From assembly GCF_016597725.1 (NCBI RefSeq), contig NZ_VCGY01000003.1, positions 496,001-560,000 of the forward strand: DNA of 64,000 nt. The letters are read 5' to 3'. Shown here piece after piece: positions 30,329 to 40,059 of this stretch. The translations under genes and the position numbers were made by a program. The DNA is from Marinobacter sp. 1-4A (lineage in GTDB: Bacteria; Pseudomonadota; Gammaproteobacteria; Pseudomonadales; Oleiphilaceae). The first letter of the stretch is position 1. Each line of letters begins with the position of its first letter. The notes under the pieces were generated by a model that was not told the DNA's origin, searched no databases, and saw only the letters and a program-made list of their open reading frames with translations.

Positions 30329-32005
30329 TCAATCGTCATGCTCAACCCTCTCCAGTTGTTCAAGTTGCCGCCTAACTTGATCTGGCCTGAGCGCGAAAAA
30401 CCTCTGAAACTGGCCGTTAACTCTGGTTTTGTAAGTGCCTCGTGCGCGTTCGTTACTCACCAGGCAGTCACGCTGTAAAAGCACTTCGACTTCCCGCATA
30501 TAGTGGGTTGGCAGCCCGAGCCGCTTAAGGAAATCCGACTTATAGATCAACCAGAGTTCACGTCCTTCGTGTGAGCGTCGAAAACCCGCTCCCCCTTGAC
30601 CAGTGGCTTGTTCAATATCACTGAGTCTGCGTTCCCATACCTGCATGGCTCGCTGTAGCGATTTAAGAAGCCGGAACTCCTCAGAGTTTCTGGTGTGTCC
30701 TCGATTATCCAACCAGGCCCTCAAGGTTCGATGGACGGCTGCCAAAGACTCTTCCTCGCTCCATGGGAGGAGAAAGTTTCTACTACCGAGACAAAGCGCA
30801 ACCCCAATCAAGGCAAACCGCCGGATAACACGCCGTACTTGTGATGCCATCTGATCGTCCGTCCAACTGCTACTCAGACGGTCAATCTCGTGTTTTAGAT
30901 AGCTGCTCAGTTCGTCATGGCGCTCGGTCAGTAACGCAATCCATTCTCGGATAACAGTGCCGTGGTAACGCTGACAAGCTGAGTTCAACTCATCCACAAA
31001 GTGCTGAGGATGGTTGTGACCATGTAGTTCGTCGAATGCACCGTAAGTCCCAAAAACCGGGAGCTCCACCAGGCGAATCTGCTGGCCTGCGCGCAACGGT
31101 TTACCGATCTGCTGAAGTAGCTCAGCAATCCAAACCTCACCGCTACTCAACACCAACGTTCGCCAGTGCGAAGTTGCGGCCAGCTCGCCCGAAACGTTTG
31201 CGCGTAGTTTCCCTGAGCCGTTCATGATCTGATATATCGCCGTATCGATGTCTTCCGGACGGGCCATACCGATCTCATCCAACGGCAACAACATGTCATT
31301 GTGCTCTGATGAAACTGCCGCTAGTCCGTTGCTGGTTGAGATCCAACTGCGAACATAGCGGTTGCTCCCGTAGACACTGGCCGCCAATTTCAACATACTC
31401 GTTTTCCCACTGGACGAGGGACCAGCCATGTGAATGGCCCCATTCTCCATTCCCGCAGGCGCAATCAGTGGCGCAGCTAGCGCTGTTCCGATGCTAAATA
31501 TCGCTAATGGGTTGCCTTGGCACAGCTGACCAACATACGTTTGCCAATCGCTCAGGGTGCCGGACTCCTGCAACGTAGGAGAACCGGACAGCTGGCCTAC
31601 AAAATGGTGTGGTTCGTCAGCGGCTCCAATCGTCCAGTTACTCGTAGCGAATACGGAGCCGTGCCAACCCGTGCGATTCACCACTGTCGCTGGTTCGGCC
31701 AGCGCCATCTGCTCTAACAGGTAGTGTTGAAGACGGTTCCAGTTCGCTCCACCAGGTGCTAATGGGTAGCCACTATCAACCAACATATCCCTGATTTGTC
31801 GGGAGTGATCGCTGTTGAGGTCACGGGCATAAACAACTTCCCGAATAATTTCACCGTCATAGTTTTTCCACTCCAAAAGAGCCCCGTGTCCGTGCCGTTT
31901 GTCTGGTAGGCGTGTTCGCGATAGCACTCGCATCCAGTCGCCAATACGTTGCCAACGTTCGGAATGCAGGTAAAACAAACCATTTTCATTCAATTTATAT
32001 TGCAT
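30329..32005 (-). CDS. DUF927 family P-loop ATPase
   Basis: The 558-aa protein resembles DUF927 proteins of phages and integrative elements, thought to be helicase- or primase-associated ATPases. Walker A is GPSSSGKTSMLKLAASVYG, an acidic Walker B-like segment is MLLPLDEIG, and a sensor-like region is WRTLVLSSGE. Residues 1-150 have no motif I can name. The ATG at 32005 (MQYKLNENGLFYLHSER) is natural. It follows alpA closely (13 bp), so the two form an operon. It is a likely candidate for replication or maintenance of the excised island, by inference from family and context. Confidence 0.7.
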   Translation of the reverse strand: MQYKLNENGLFYLHSERWQRIGDWMRVLSRTRLPDKRHGHGALLEWKNYDGEIIREVVYARDLNSDHSRQIRDMLVDSGYPLAPGGANWNRLQHYLLEQMALAEPATVVNRTGWHGSVFATSNWTIGAADEPHHFVGQLSGSPTLQESGTLSDWQTYVGQLCQGNPLAIFSIGTALAAPLIAPAGMENGAIHMAGPSSSGKTSMLKLAASVYGSNRYVRSWISTSNGLAAVSSEHNDMLLPLDEIGMARPEDIDTAIYQIMNGSGKLRANVSGELAATSHWRTLVLSSGEVWIAELLQQIGKPLRAGQQIRLVELPVFGTYGAFDELHGHNHPQHFVDELNSACQRYHGTVIREWIALLTERHDELSSYLKHEIDRLSSSWTDDQMASQVRRVIRRFALIGVALCLGSRNFLLPWSEEESLAAVHRTLRAWLDNRGHTRNSEEFRLLKSLQRAMQVWERRLSDIEQATGQGGAGFRRSHEGRELWLIYKSDFLKRLGLPTHYMREVEVLLQRDCLVSNERARGTYKTRVNGQFQRFFALRPDQVRRQLEQLERVEHDD

Positions 32006-32018
32006 TGCCTCACCCCAC

Positions 32019-32216
32019 TCACAAATTTTCCAACCAGGCCTTTACATCCTGGTAGCGAAATCGCACCGCTCGCCCACGGGGGTTCGGTTTTACTGGTGCG
32101 GGAAACCGACCCTGTTTTACATAGCGGCGTAGTGTTGCCTGAGACATTCTCACAACCGTGCAAACTTCCTCATAGGTCAGCAGACGCTCTGTGGTGGTGT
32201 TTGATTGTTTAGTCAT
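32019..32216 (-). CDS. alpA: AlpA-family transcriptional regulator
   Basis: This 65-aa single-domain wHTH protein reads LLTYEEVCTVVRMSQATLRR and then GRFPAPVKPNPRGRAVRFRY, with WLENL at the end, the AlpA/phage excisionase-regulator layout. AlpA proteins activate excision genes in P4-like elements. It is the first gene of the alpA-DUF927 unit. A palindrome identical in its 18-bp core to the one upstream of the WYL regulator gene lies 234 bp upstream of its start. Confidence 0.85.
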   Translation of the reverse strand: MTKQSNTTTERLLTYEEVCTVVRMSQATLRRYVKQGRFPAPVKPNPRGRAVRFRYQDVKAWLENL

Positions 32217-33023
32217 AAATACTCCTGTTTGCTTTTGAATCGTCAGAGCAATGATCAGAAATATTCGTCTTGAGGGAGAACCGTGGAGTTGCCCGTAAAG
32301 GGCACAAAGGCGGAGATGGTCGGTAAGTTATTGATATTGAAAGATTTAAAAACCAAGAAAACAGTAAAAATAACGTTTTCTAGGATAATTAGAGCTTTTT
32401 TGGCAGGGTTTTGTGCGTTTTATGAGCAAAATAGCCATCTGACTTTCACATGTGAAAGTCACTTCTTAGCCTCAGTATCACTTTATGGTTCACTGATGAA
32501 TGGCAGAGCGAAGTTATTAATCAAGATGAACCCAGCCACGACATAGTCTTCAGCAAAGGCCTTTTAGGAGGCTGTTTCGAGCATTCTTCCGCAACGCAAC
32601 ACCCAGCTAACTCCAAACAGGCTCGTAAAAGCCCTTTCAGAGCTCATCCGGGGGACATTAGTAAGAACCGGGCCTGGAAAACAGCAGAAATGGTACAGTG
32701 GGTCTTTTCTGAGGCCTTTTAGAATAAGGGGTTCGCACGAGCATTACCGGGAAGTACCCACTTAGCAGCCCGCAGCCTCCAGCCAATTTGGAGAAGTTAC
32801 GCACTGGGATTCCGGCGGCAACTTATCCAGATTAATAACGTAGGGGAAACAGGCATCTCCAGGAGCCGCCTTTTGCAATCTTATGGAATGGGGCGTCAGT
32901 TATCCAAATCAGATAGGTATGTGTAGCGATTGGAAAGTGCTCCAGGGCGGTTATGCCGTTGCCTTGGAGATGTACCGGTGCCGATTTGCTATGCAGCCCC
33001 ATCAAGGTTCCATCAGTACAAGC
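32217..33023. other. 807-bp gap without a convincing gene
   Basis: The gap upstream of alpA contains the palindrome at 32441-32460 and AT-rich DNA up to about 32550. From 32550 to 33023 the base composition is higher in GC but no frame shows coding character. An 87-codon plus-strand frame (32283-32546) looks random and is rejected. The gap might hold the alpA promoter, an origin or a transfer site. Confidence 0.5.
32441..32460. promoter_or_regulatory. Palindromic operator, copy 1
   Basis: GACTTTCACATGTGAAAGTC is a perfect 20-bp palindrome. Its central 18 bases recur exactly at 44743-44760 upstream of the BrxR/CapW-like gene. The second site by a regulator gene makes an operator for that regulator the simplest reading. 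Confidence 0.75.
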
Positions 33024-33272
33024 TTACACGGCCCGCAGCTCTTCAAACTCGCTTTTGGGTAACCACTCGATTGTTATGTCGTTACCGCGTATTTTCACAA
33101 CGCCCTGACCAGCGTTTGGTTTATCGTGCTTGGCGCGATAAATCAGCAAGATATCCAGCAACTCCATCAAATGCATTTTGAAGCCGGAGTTTTTCAAGGC
33201 ATCATGATCGGCTTCCTCGTCAGTCTTCACCCAGATTGCCGAACAATGCGATTGCTCGCCCCACAGGCTCAA
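33024..33272 (-). CDS. Hypothetical protein, possibly a remnant
   Basis: An 82-codon frame beginning at TTG (33272) encodes a plausible globular tail, MELLDILLIYRAKHDKPNAG and VVKIRGNDITIEWLPKSEF. I do not recognise the family. No good ribosome-binding site precedes the TTG, and an internal ATG at 33176 is equally weak. It could be the 3' end of a broken gene between the TIR gene and alpA. Confidence 0.3.
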   Translation of the reverse strand: MSLWGEQSHCSAIWVKTDEEADHDALKNSGFKMHLMELLDILLIYRAKHDKPNAGQGVVKIRGNDITIEWLPKSEFEELRAV

Positions 33273-33480
33273 CCTGGCTATTACTTACCTCTTAGGCTGA
33301 GACATGCTAGCTTATTACAAAGCGCTGGATACAAAGCCTTTCGTGACAGTCAGGGTCGTAGGAAAGGAAGGCACCATACGTCGCTTCGTGAAGAGCCGGT
33401 CTTGAACTACTAAAGCCATAACCTGTCTCGTATCTGTTTAGCCCCACACCTCCGGTTACTATTAAAATTTGGCTTATAAA
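33273..33480. other. Gap after the TIR gene
   Basis: About 200 bp with no coding frame or clear terminator. It is the junction between AT-rich TIR DNA and the more GC-rich sequence to the left. Confidence 0.4.
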
Positions 33481-36015
33481 TTAACCTTTTCCTATTTTTC
33501 TGTTATCCATTAATCTTTGTCCTCGTACCGAAATGCCGAGCAAATGAGATAATTGCTGTTTCTCCTTGTAATCAACAGGAAACATATATATATGCTGTAT
33601 GACCATTTCCTTTAGTATTCTTAAACAAACTTGGTTACCTTTTAAGGCGCCAACGCAACTTGTAATATGTTCGATGTTTATAACTTTATTGAATTGTAGC
33701 TCGATTGATTGCCTTATAAGGTGAAAAGCAGGTGTGCCCGTATTACGCTCCATTTCTCGGTAAACCTCTAATGCTTCCTTTGAGCCAATCGAAGACGCTA
33801 TCTTTCGAGTAACCCCGTTGATAACGCCATAAGTCAAATGCAAATATGCATTTTCAGCGTGTTTCTCTATCTCTTTATCGGTTAGGTTGGGGTGATCTGA
33901 AAGCTGATTAGAAATCAGTTTAACTATTTCTTTTTTGGCCGTATCTGAAATTTTAATAAAATACTCAAGAAATCTAAGCCCCGCACAAGTACTAGTTTTT
34001 GCCAAATCTTCCATAGCTTTCCTAGTTAGAGACGCGTGTCTATTACGGATAATCTGGCCTGCTATTTCCATTCCTTTAAAGGTTTTATTTATATTTGCTA
34101 GAATATCTAACGGTTCGCTTTCTTCCTCGTCAAAATCCTTGTTTTGCTCTATACGGTCAAGTTCTTCGTTGTGTGCATCACGCTCTTTCTGAATTTCTCT
34201 TTGTTCCAGGATCAATTCCGGAATTGCTTTCATGAAATCTGACATAAAAGATAGCTGTGATTTGTTTAAGGTCGCTTCCGAATGATCATCAAATAAAGTT
34301 CTAAGGACGGATTTTATCTCATTCAAAACCCACGAATCCTTAGTGTGGTGAGTTATGAAGATTAGAATATTTGCAAAGTCTTCTCGATGAAGCTTAGATA
34401 AAAGGTTTTCAACTTGTTGTCTAACCTCCTCGCTGTCACGATAAGACTCAGCTATCTTCTTTCCAGCGAAGAAATAATAGATGTATGGGTACTTGAAGCT
34501 TATATCGATACCGTTGTTGCTTAGTATAGAATGCGAGACCAATTTATCTAGAACTGTTTTTTGGTCCACTGTTAAATAATTTTCACTGTATTCATTAAAA
34601 AATAAGTCGATTTCGTGAAAGTTAAGAGATTTGTTTGATTTGAACATTCTCCATGCCAGCTCAGTGAGAATGTTCAGATATTTTTCAAAATCGGCCTTTG
34701 CAATTGCTGCCTTGTCGAATGACTGATAAATAAGCTGTTGATAGCAGTGACCATAGGTCGTAAGATCCAAGTTCAACTGCGCGTTTGCCTCAAACATTTG
34801 AAGTAACATTAATATGTAAATTGGTTTCGGTGGTACAATGTTCTTCTTTATTACGGTGTTAAGTCTGGCTTTAAGCTCATCGCACTTCGAATATAATTCA
34901 TAATCCTCTATGCTTTCCTCTACACCCAAGGATATCCACTTTTGCAATAACTCTTCACGTTTTTTATTACCTAAGCCTAACATCTCGACACGTTCGTGTT
35001 CGTCTAATGCCGGAATCTCTCCGTATATGAAGCTATATGATTTATGACAAGTTAAAAATGTGTATTCTGTAATTGAGTTAATTTCTTCTAAAAACTTAAT
35101 AGAGTATTTTTTGTTTAGTCCGATCTCTTCCATATTGTCAATCAAAACTACTATCTTTTTTTCCTTAAGAAAATTGTCATATTCAAGGTCATCATATTGA
35201 TTATTAATTGCTCTTTTTAGTTCCTGGTTCGCAGATGCCTTCTTAATATCTGAGGCGTTAATATAAACTGGAATTAGGTTGAGCCTTAATAATTCTTTAT
35301 AGATGTATTTTAAAAGAGAGGTCTTTCCATGCTGCTCTTCGCCCGAAATTATATAGTGACCTAAGTTGCTTAGTAGATAAGATGCGGACTTTATGTTCAC
35401 GACTTCATCTTCACTCTCGAGATCAATATCTGGTATCACAAAAATATCGTCTAATGTGACCTGATTTATATTCCTGTGGGCCAGCATAATTTCGGTGTCT
35501 AGAAGCCATTCATGGAGCTGGTTTTTGATGTTAACGCCATAGTTATTTTCGAAGGTAGGTAAATCTCTTTTTGGTTTAAATTCTTCAATATGTTTCTTAA
35601 TTCCTCCTACGACGTCAACCCAAGCTTCATCATCATTATCCCAAGATGAAATTGCCTTTGCATCTTTAGGTAGCCCTTGAATTTCTGACAGCTCTGAATC
35701 TGACCAAACTACAGGTCGTACTACAATCGGAATTAATCTAGCTTTACCTTCTTTATGTCTTTGTAGCGCAGTTTTTACTTCAATGCCCATACAATAGTCA
35801 GAGTTCATGAACGCTGAACTAATTAAGAAGAGAATAATTTCAGACTGTTCTAAGTTGCTTGAAATCTCTTCTTCCCAGTTTTTCCCAGGGACAATTTTCC
35901 TGTCATTCCACTCTTCTATTAAATTTGAGCGAATTAAGCCTGAAATATGTTCTACAAGGTTGTCTTTGTACTTCTCATCTTTATGGGCATAGCTAATAAA
36001 TACTTTGGTGCTCAA
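33481..36015 (-). CDS. TIR domain plus STAND-like NTPase, predicted defence effector
   Basis: The 844-aa protein starts with a TIR domain (KVFISYAHKDEKYKD, WNDRKIVPGKNWEEEI, IILFLISSAFMNSDYC) whose candidate catalytic glutamate is in MGIEVKTAL. This implies NAD-consuming or signal-making activity. A P-loop NTPase follows: SGEEQHGKTSLLKYIY near residue 225 and Walker B KIVVLIDNMEEI. The C-terminal half is helical with no named repeat and is probably the sensor. The start is TTG behind AGAGGA. The gene is visibly more AT-rich than its neighbours, indicating separate origin. It is the last gene of the hsd operon, 98 bp after hsdR. Function as abortive-infection effector is inferred. Confidence 0.8.
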   Translation of the reverse strand: MSTKVFISYAHKDEKYKDNLVEHISGLIRSNLIEEWNDRKIVPGKNWEEEISSNLEQSEIILFLISSAFMNSDYCMGIEVKTALQRHKEGKARLIPIVVRPVVWSDSELSEIQGLPKDAKAISSWDNDDEAWVDVVGGIKKHIEEFKPKRDLPTFENNYGVNIKNQLHEWLLDTEIMLAHRNINQVTLDDIFVIPDIDLESEDEVVNIKSASYLLSNLGHYIISGEEQHGKTSLLKYIYKELLRLNLIPVYINASDIKKASANQELKRAINNQYDDLEYDNFLKEKKIVVLIDNMEEIGLNKKYSIKFLEEINSITEYTFLTCHKSYSFIYGEIPALDEHERVEMLGLGNKKREELLQKWISLGVEESIEDYELYSKCDELKARLNTVIKKNIVPPKPIYILMLLQMFEANAQLNLDLTTYGHCYQQLIYQSFDKAAIAKADFEKYLNILTELAWRMFKSNKSLNFHEIDLFFNEYSENYLTVDQKTVLDKLVSHSILSNNGIDISFKYPYIYYFFAGKKIAESYRDSEEVRQQVENLLSKLHREDFANILIFITHHTKDSWVLNEIKSVLRTLFDDHSEATLNKSQLSFMSDFMKAIPELILEQREIQKERDAHNEELDRIEQNKDFDEEESEPLDILANINKTFKGMEIAGQIIRNRHASLTRKAMEDLAKTSTCAGLRFLEYFIKISDTAKKEIVKLISNQLSDHPNLTDKEIEKHAENAYLHLTYGVINGVTRKIASSIGSKEALEVYREMERNTGTPAFHLIRQSIELQFNKVINIEHITSCVGALKGNQVCLRILKEMVIQHIYMFPVDYKEKQQLSHLLGISVRGQRLMDNRKIGKG

Positions 36016-36113
36016 TGGATCTTCCTCTTTTGCTTTCTGAGTAGGAAGTCAACTTGAGAACTCCCTAGCTAAAGACTGTAAGAAATCGCTATCGATAATG
36101 ATGTTTTTTGTTT

Positions 36114-39100
36114 TTATCCAGAATCAACGCTGGTTTTGACCTGGTTATACACAGCCCGCATCAGGTACTGAGAAGCGATGTTGCGGAAAGACGCATCGTT
36201 CATCAGGCGTATGAAAATGTCTTCGTTGCCGTCCATGCGCTCTACAAACAAGTTCTCAAGCTGCTTGTTAAATACCGGTTCGAAGTTCTCCAGGCTGTTG
36301 GCCATGACGGCCTGGCGAAGCTGCTCGTTGGCAACGGCGGTTTCCTTCACCTGATCGAAGAACAGCTGGTCCGCCGGGGTAAACTCTGTACCAAATCGCT
36401 CATTGAGCTTGTCGACCAGTGTCGATAACTGCACCTCTTCCTCTGCCTGGCCGGTACCGACCTCGGTCGGGCCATAGAGGGCTTCCGGCTCGCCTACTTT
36501 CAGGTCGATGGCGCCTTCACTGATTTTCTGAAGCCGGTAGTACTTCAGCTCTACTTCGTCATCAACCTGCACTGTGCGCGTATCAGCGGTGTAAGGCAGC
36601 TTGGTGAGCAAGAAGCGGGAATAGGTGTATAGCTTCTCGTGGTCCGAGTCCTGATAAGGAATGATCTGGGCAACGAAGCCGTACAGGTTACGGAAGCTGA
36701 CCAATTGCCCCTTGAACAGGGCTTGGTCTTCTTCGCTCAATTTCTTCAAACGCTCGACAGCCAGGTCAATCAGACTGTTCAGCTTCTTGTGTTCGCCGCC
36801 CGTCGGGTTCAGTCGGTTACGGAACCAGATCTCGCACCACGCGCTCACCTCACCCTCCGTGAAAATCTGCCAGGTGGACAGGGTGTGGGCCAGGTTATTG
36901 AGCTGCTGAGGGTCGGTATCCTCTTCCTTGGTGGTCACCTCGTAATAGGGTTTGAACGCCTTGTAGATTTCATCCGGCTCATTCACGAAGTCCAGGACAA
37001 AAGTATCTGTCTTGCCCCTGGCCGTTCGGTTAAGTCGTGACAGCGTTTGCACCGCCTGAATGCCGGACAACTTCTTATCCACATACATGCTGTGAAGCAG
37101 TGGCTGGTCAAAGCCGGTTTGGTATTTTTCAGCGACCAGTAACACCTGGTATTCCTCGGTGTTGAATTTATCCGGTAGCTCAGACTCCTTAATGCCCTCG
37201 TTCATACCGACTTCGGTAAATGTCTTGTCAGCATATTCCTTGAGAGCGATCTCTCCCGAGAAGGCTACGAGGGACTTCACATCCGTATAGCCTTTAGATT
37301 TGATGTACTTGTCGAAGCCCAGCTTGTAGCGCACCGCATGTTCACGAGAGCTGGTCACTACCATAGCCTTTGCCCGGCCACCGATTTTGTGGCGGGTATG
37401 GGTGCGGAAGTGCTCAACGATCACCTCAACCTTCTGCGCTATCTCATAGTCGTGGAAGGAAACAAAGCGAGCCAACGCCCTTGCTGCCTTGCGGCGTGGC
37501 ACTTCAGGGTCATCCTCCACCTTCTGGATCAGCTTGTAATAACGCTTGTAGCAGGTGTAGTGGGCCAAAACGTCATGGATAAAGCCCTCTTCAATGGCCT
37601 GCCGCATACTGTAGTGATGGAACGGAGCTTCGCCGTTTCGTCCCGGCTCGTTAAACACCGCCATGGTCTTGAACTTGGGGGTAGCGGTGAACGCAAAAAA
37701 GCTCAGGTTTGGCTGCTTAGCACGTTTGAGCTGCTCCCGGATGAGCTCCCTTTTGGCCTCTTCGCTAAGGCTCTCGTCCTCCATGTCCAGCAATTGCTCA
37801 GCGATGGCTGACTCGATGCCATCCTTGTTGAGAATTTTCCGCAGCTCCATGGCCGTTTCGCCACTTTGCGAGCTGTGAGCCTCATCAACAATCACCGCGA
37901 AGCGTTTGCCTTCCGTCGAAATTGAAATGCCTTTGCCTTTCTGTTCCAGCGTGCGAATGGCCTGACTGATGAAGGGGAATTTCTGGATAGTCGAGATGAT
38001 GATCGGCACGCCGTCAGCCAGCGCCTTGGCCAGTTGCTGAGTATTCTCGTCGATCTTCTGGACGACGCCCAACTTGTGCTCGAACTGGAAGATGGTGTTC
38101 TGCAATTGCTGGTCGAGTACCCGGCGGTCAGTAATCACCACCACGGAATGGAATACCTTCTCGTTGTTGGCATCGTGCAGACTGGACAAACGATGAGCCA
38201 ACCAGGCAATAGAGTTGGATTTACCGGAACCCGCAGAGTGCTGTACCAGATAGTTATGGCCGGAGCCCTTGGCTTTTGCGTGCTGGGTCAGAGACCTTAC
38301 GGCATCCAGTTGGTGATACCGGGGGAAAATCAGCGTTTCCTTGCGGTGGCGCTTGATTCCCTTTTCGGTCACGACTGTTTTCTCTTCTACCTGAAGGTGC
38401 AGAAAACGGGCGAGGATATCCATCAAGCTGTCCCGCTCCAGTACCTCTTCCCAGAGGTAGGCGGTACGAACATCACCTTCCATCGGCGGGTTGCCAGCGC
38501 CGTGATTGAAACCCCGGTTAAAGGGCAGGAAAAACGTATTCTTTCCCTCCAGGTGCGTGGTCATAAATACCTGCTCGGTATCCACTGCAAAATGCACCAG
38601 GCAGCGATTTTTGAAGGCAAACAGCGGGTCTTTGGGGTTTCGTTCGAAGCGGTACTGGGACTTGGCATTTTCAACGGTCCACCCGGTCGCCGACATGGCA
38701 TTTTTCAGCTCCAGTGTGGCAACAGGGAGACCATTCACAGCCAGTACCATGTCAGGAATTGCGCCGGTTTTTGTATGTACCTGACGAACCACGGTAAGCC
38801 TGTTCGCGGCGTAGCGTTCTGCCGCGCCGGTATCAATACTCGTATTGGGAGCAAAATAAGCCAGCTTCACCGACTTACCGACGCATTTGAAACCCTCTCG
38901 CAGCACCGTCAGTGACCCTTTTGCGGCCAGCTCCTTGGTTAAGGCATCCAGGAGCATGCTCTCGGCCTTGCTCGCATCCAGGTTGTTCAACCGCTCCCAG
39001 ATCTTGGGTTGTGTCTTTTGCACAAAGCTCACGACATCCGCCGGGAACAAGGCGGTTTCAGCATCGAAACTGGTGGGATCCCCCTTCTGATAGCCACCCT

Positions 39101-39152
39101 GGGTGATCAGCGCTTGCTCGATGGCGTTCTCAAAGTCGATTTCTTTGTGCAT
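36114..39152 (-). CDS. hsdR: Type I restriction endonuclease subunit R
   Basis: HsdR is the translocating, cleaving subunit of a type I restriction enzyme. The 1012-aa protein has the N-terminal PD-(D/E)xK nuclease (IPDMVLAVNGLPVATLELKN), SF2 helicase motif I HSAGSGKSNSIAWLAHRL, motif II VIVDEAHSSQSG, motif III FFAFTATPK and motif VI QTLSRLNRTARG. All catalytic elements are intact. It lies after dinD (40 bp) in the hsdM-hsdS-dinD-hsdR order. Confidence 0.95.
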   Translation of the reverse strand: MHKEIDFENAIEQALITQGGYQKGDPTSFDAETALFPADVVSFVQKTQPKIWERLNNLDASKAESMLLDALTKELAAKGSLTVLREGFKCVGKSVKLAYFAPNTSIDTGAAERYAANRLTVVRQVHTKTGAIPDMVLAVNGLPVATLELKNAMSATGWTVENAKSQYRFERNPKDPLFAFKNRCLVHFAVDTEQVFMTTHLEGKNTFFLPFNRGFNHGAGNPPMEGDVRTAYLWEEVLERDSLMDILARFLHLQVEEKTVVTEKGIKRHRKETLIFPRYHQLDAVRSLTQHAKAKGSGHNYLVQHSAGSGKSNSIAWLAHRLSSLHDANNEKVFHSVVVITDRRVLDQQLQNTIFQFEHKLGVVQKIDENTQQLAKALADGVPIIISTIQKFPFISQAIRTLEQKGKGISISTEGKRFAVIVDEAHSSQSGETAMELRKILNKDGIESAIAEQLLDMEDESLSEEAKRELIREQLKRAKQPNLSFFAFTATPKFKTMAVFNEPGRNGEAPFHHYSMRQAIEEGFIHDVLAHYTCYKRYYKLIQKVEDDPEVPRRKAARALARFVSFHDYEIAQKVEVIVEHFRTHTRHKIGGRAKAMVVTSSREHAVRYKLGFDKYIKSKGYTDVKSLVAFSGEIALKEYADKTFTEVGMNEGIKESELPDKFNTEEYQVLLVAEKYQTGFDQPLLHSMYVDKKLSGIQAVQTLSRLNRTARGKTDTFVLDFVNEPDEIYKAFKPYYEVTTKEEDTDPQQLNNLAHTLSTWQIFTEGEVSAWCEIWFRNRLNPTGGEHKKLNSLIDLAVERLKKLSEEDQALFKGQLVSFRNLYGFVAQIIPYQDSDHEKLYTYSRFLLTKLPYTADTRTVQVDDEVELKYYRLQKISEGAIDLKVGEPEALYGPTEVGTGQAEEEVQLSTLVDKLNERFGTEFTPADQLFFDQVKETAVANEQLRQAVMANSLENFEPVFNKQLENLFVERMDGNEDIFIRLMNDASFRNIASQYLMRAVYNQVKTSVDSG

Positions 39153-39192
39153 AACCTATGTTCCTTTTTAAAACTTGGCTGGGTTCCAGCGA

Positions 39193-40059
39193 CTACTCAT
39201 GGTCTGAATCGTCGTTCTGCTTCTTTCCCAGCTTCTTCTGCGCGTTTTCTACTTGTTTGACGCTTTTATCCGGGGTGGGCAGGTTTTCTGGCATGGTGCC
39301 GCCCAGTTCGCCGATGGTTTGCCGAACCTTCTGGCCTACCTCGAAATGGGTTTTGTTGGCGTTCTGCTTACCCTGAATGTTGTCCCGGCGAAGCTTCTCT
39401 TCTGCCTGTGTAGCGCGGAACAGGTTGGCAGCCAGCTCTGTGCTCCCCATGTAGTCCAGAATCTTGTGGCTTTTCTTCAGGCCCTTTTTGGCATGGATAT
39501 CCTTGGCACCCAGCCCCCCGTATAGCCCTTTGTAGCCATGATCCTGAAAAATGGCGTAATCCAAGGGGGTTTCCACGCCAGCATCCTGGGCAGCCGCCGC
39601 CAGGTACTTGTTGTGGGCAATAAGCTCCTTACGGATTGCCAGGCGCTTCTCATCCTCAGAAAGCGCGGTGAACTGCTCGCTGTCCTCCAGCTCCTGTCGG
39701 CGTGTCTGGATAGCAAAGTAGGTCTGGCCGTTGGCGATGACCGGCTTCGTAGGGTCGCCATTCTGGACGATCAGGTAGCAGGCATAGCGTGATAGGTGGA
39801 CATCCGGTACCTCACGTTGCGCTCCGGAGCCGATACCAACCATTTTGCGCACGTCCGCAAAATGGTCTGCAACGACGTTCCCGGATCTTTCACAGGCATG
39901 TTTGGCCTTATCAATAACCGGGACAAAATTCCGCCACTGCGGATACTCCAGCAGGGGGGCCAGCTCTCTGGCTGACCAGAACTCGTTACCGTGGTCATCC
40001 TCTCTGCGGATGCCTTCAAAGCTCTCGTGGTGAGTATTGGCGGACGGCGTATCAGCCAT
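39193..40059 (-). CDS. dinD: DNA damage-inducible protein D (DinD-like)
   Basis: The 288-aa protein matches E. coli DinD from memory: EFWSARELAPLLEYPQWRNF, VPDVHLSRYACYLIVQNGDP, GQTYFAIQTRRQELEDSEQF and KILDYMGSTELAANLFRATQ. DinD modulates RecA filaments. I start at ATG 40059 behind AGGGAGG (6-nt spacer); the longer open frame to 40131 adds an unnatural leader. It overlaps the hsdS stop by 8 bp, so it is part of the operon. DinD homologues are often seen inside type I restriction operons; a role in blocking or tuning restriction is a guess. Confidence 0.9.
   Translation of the reverse strand: MADTPSANTHHESFEGIRREDDHGNEFWSARELAPLLEYPQWRNFVPVIDKAKHACERSGNVVADHFADVRKMVGIGSGAQREVPDVHLSRYACYLIVQNGDPTKPVIANGQTYFAIQTRRQELEDSEQFTALSEDEKRLAIRKELIAHNKYLAAAAQDAGVETPLDYAIFQDHGYKGLYGGLGAKDIHAKKGLKKSHKILDYMGSTELAANLFRATQAEEKLRRDNIQGKQNANKTHFEVGQKVRQTIGELGGTMPENLPTPDKSVKQVENAQKKLGKKQNDDSDHE

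Noticed and set aside
32283..32546. 87-codon plus-strand frame upstream of alpA
   Set aside because: Composition looks random, it has no ribosome-binding site, and it runs through the palindromic operator.
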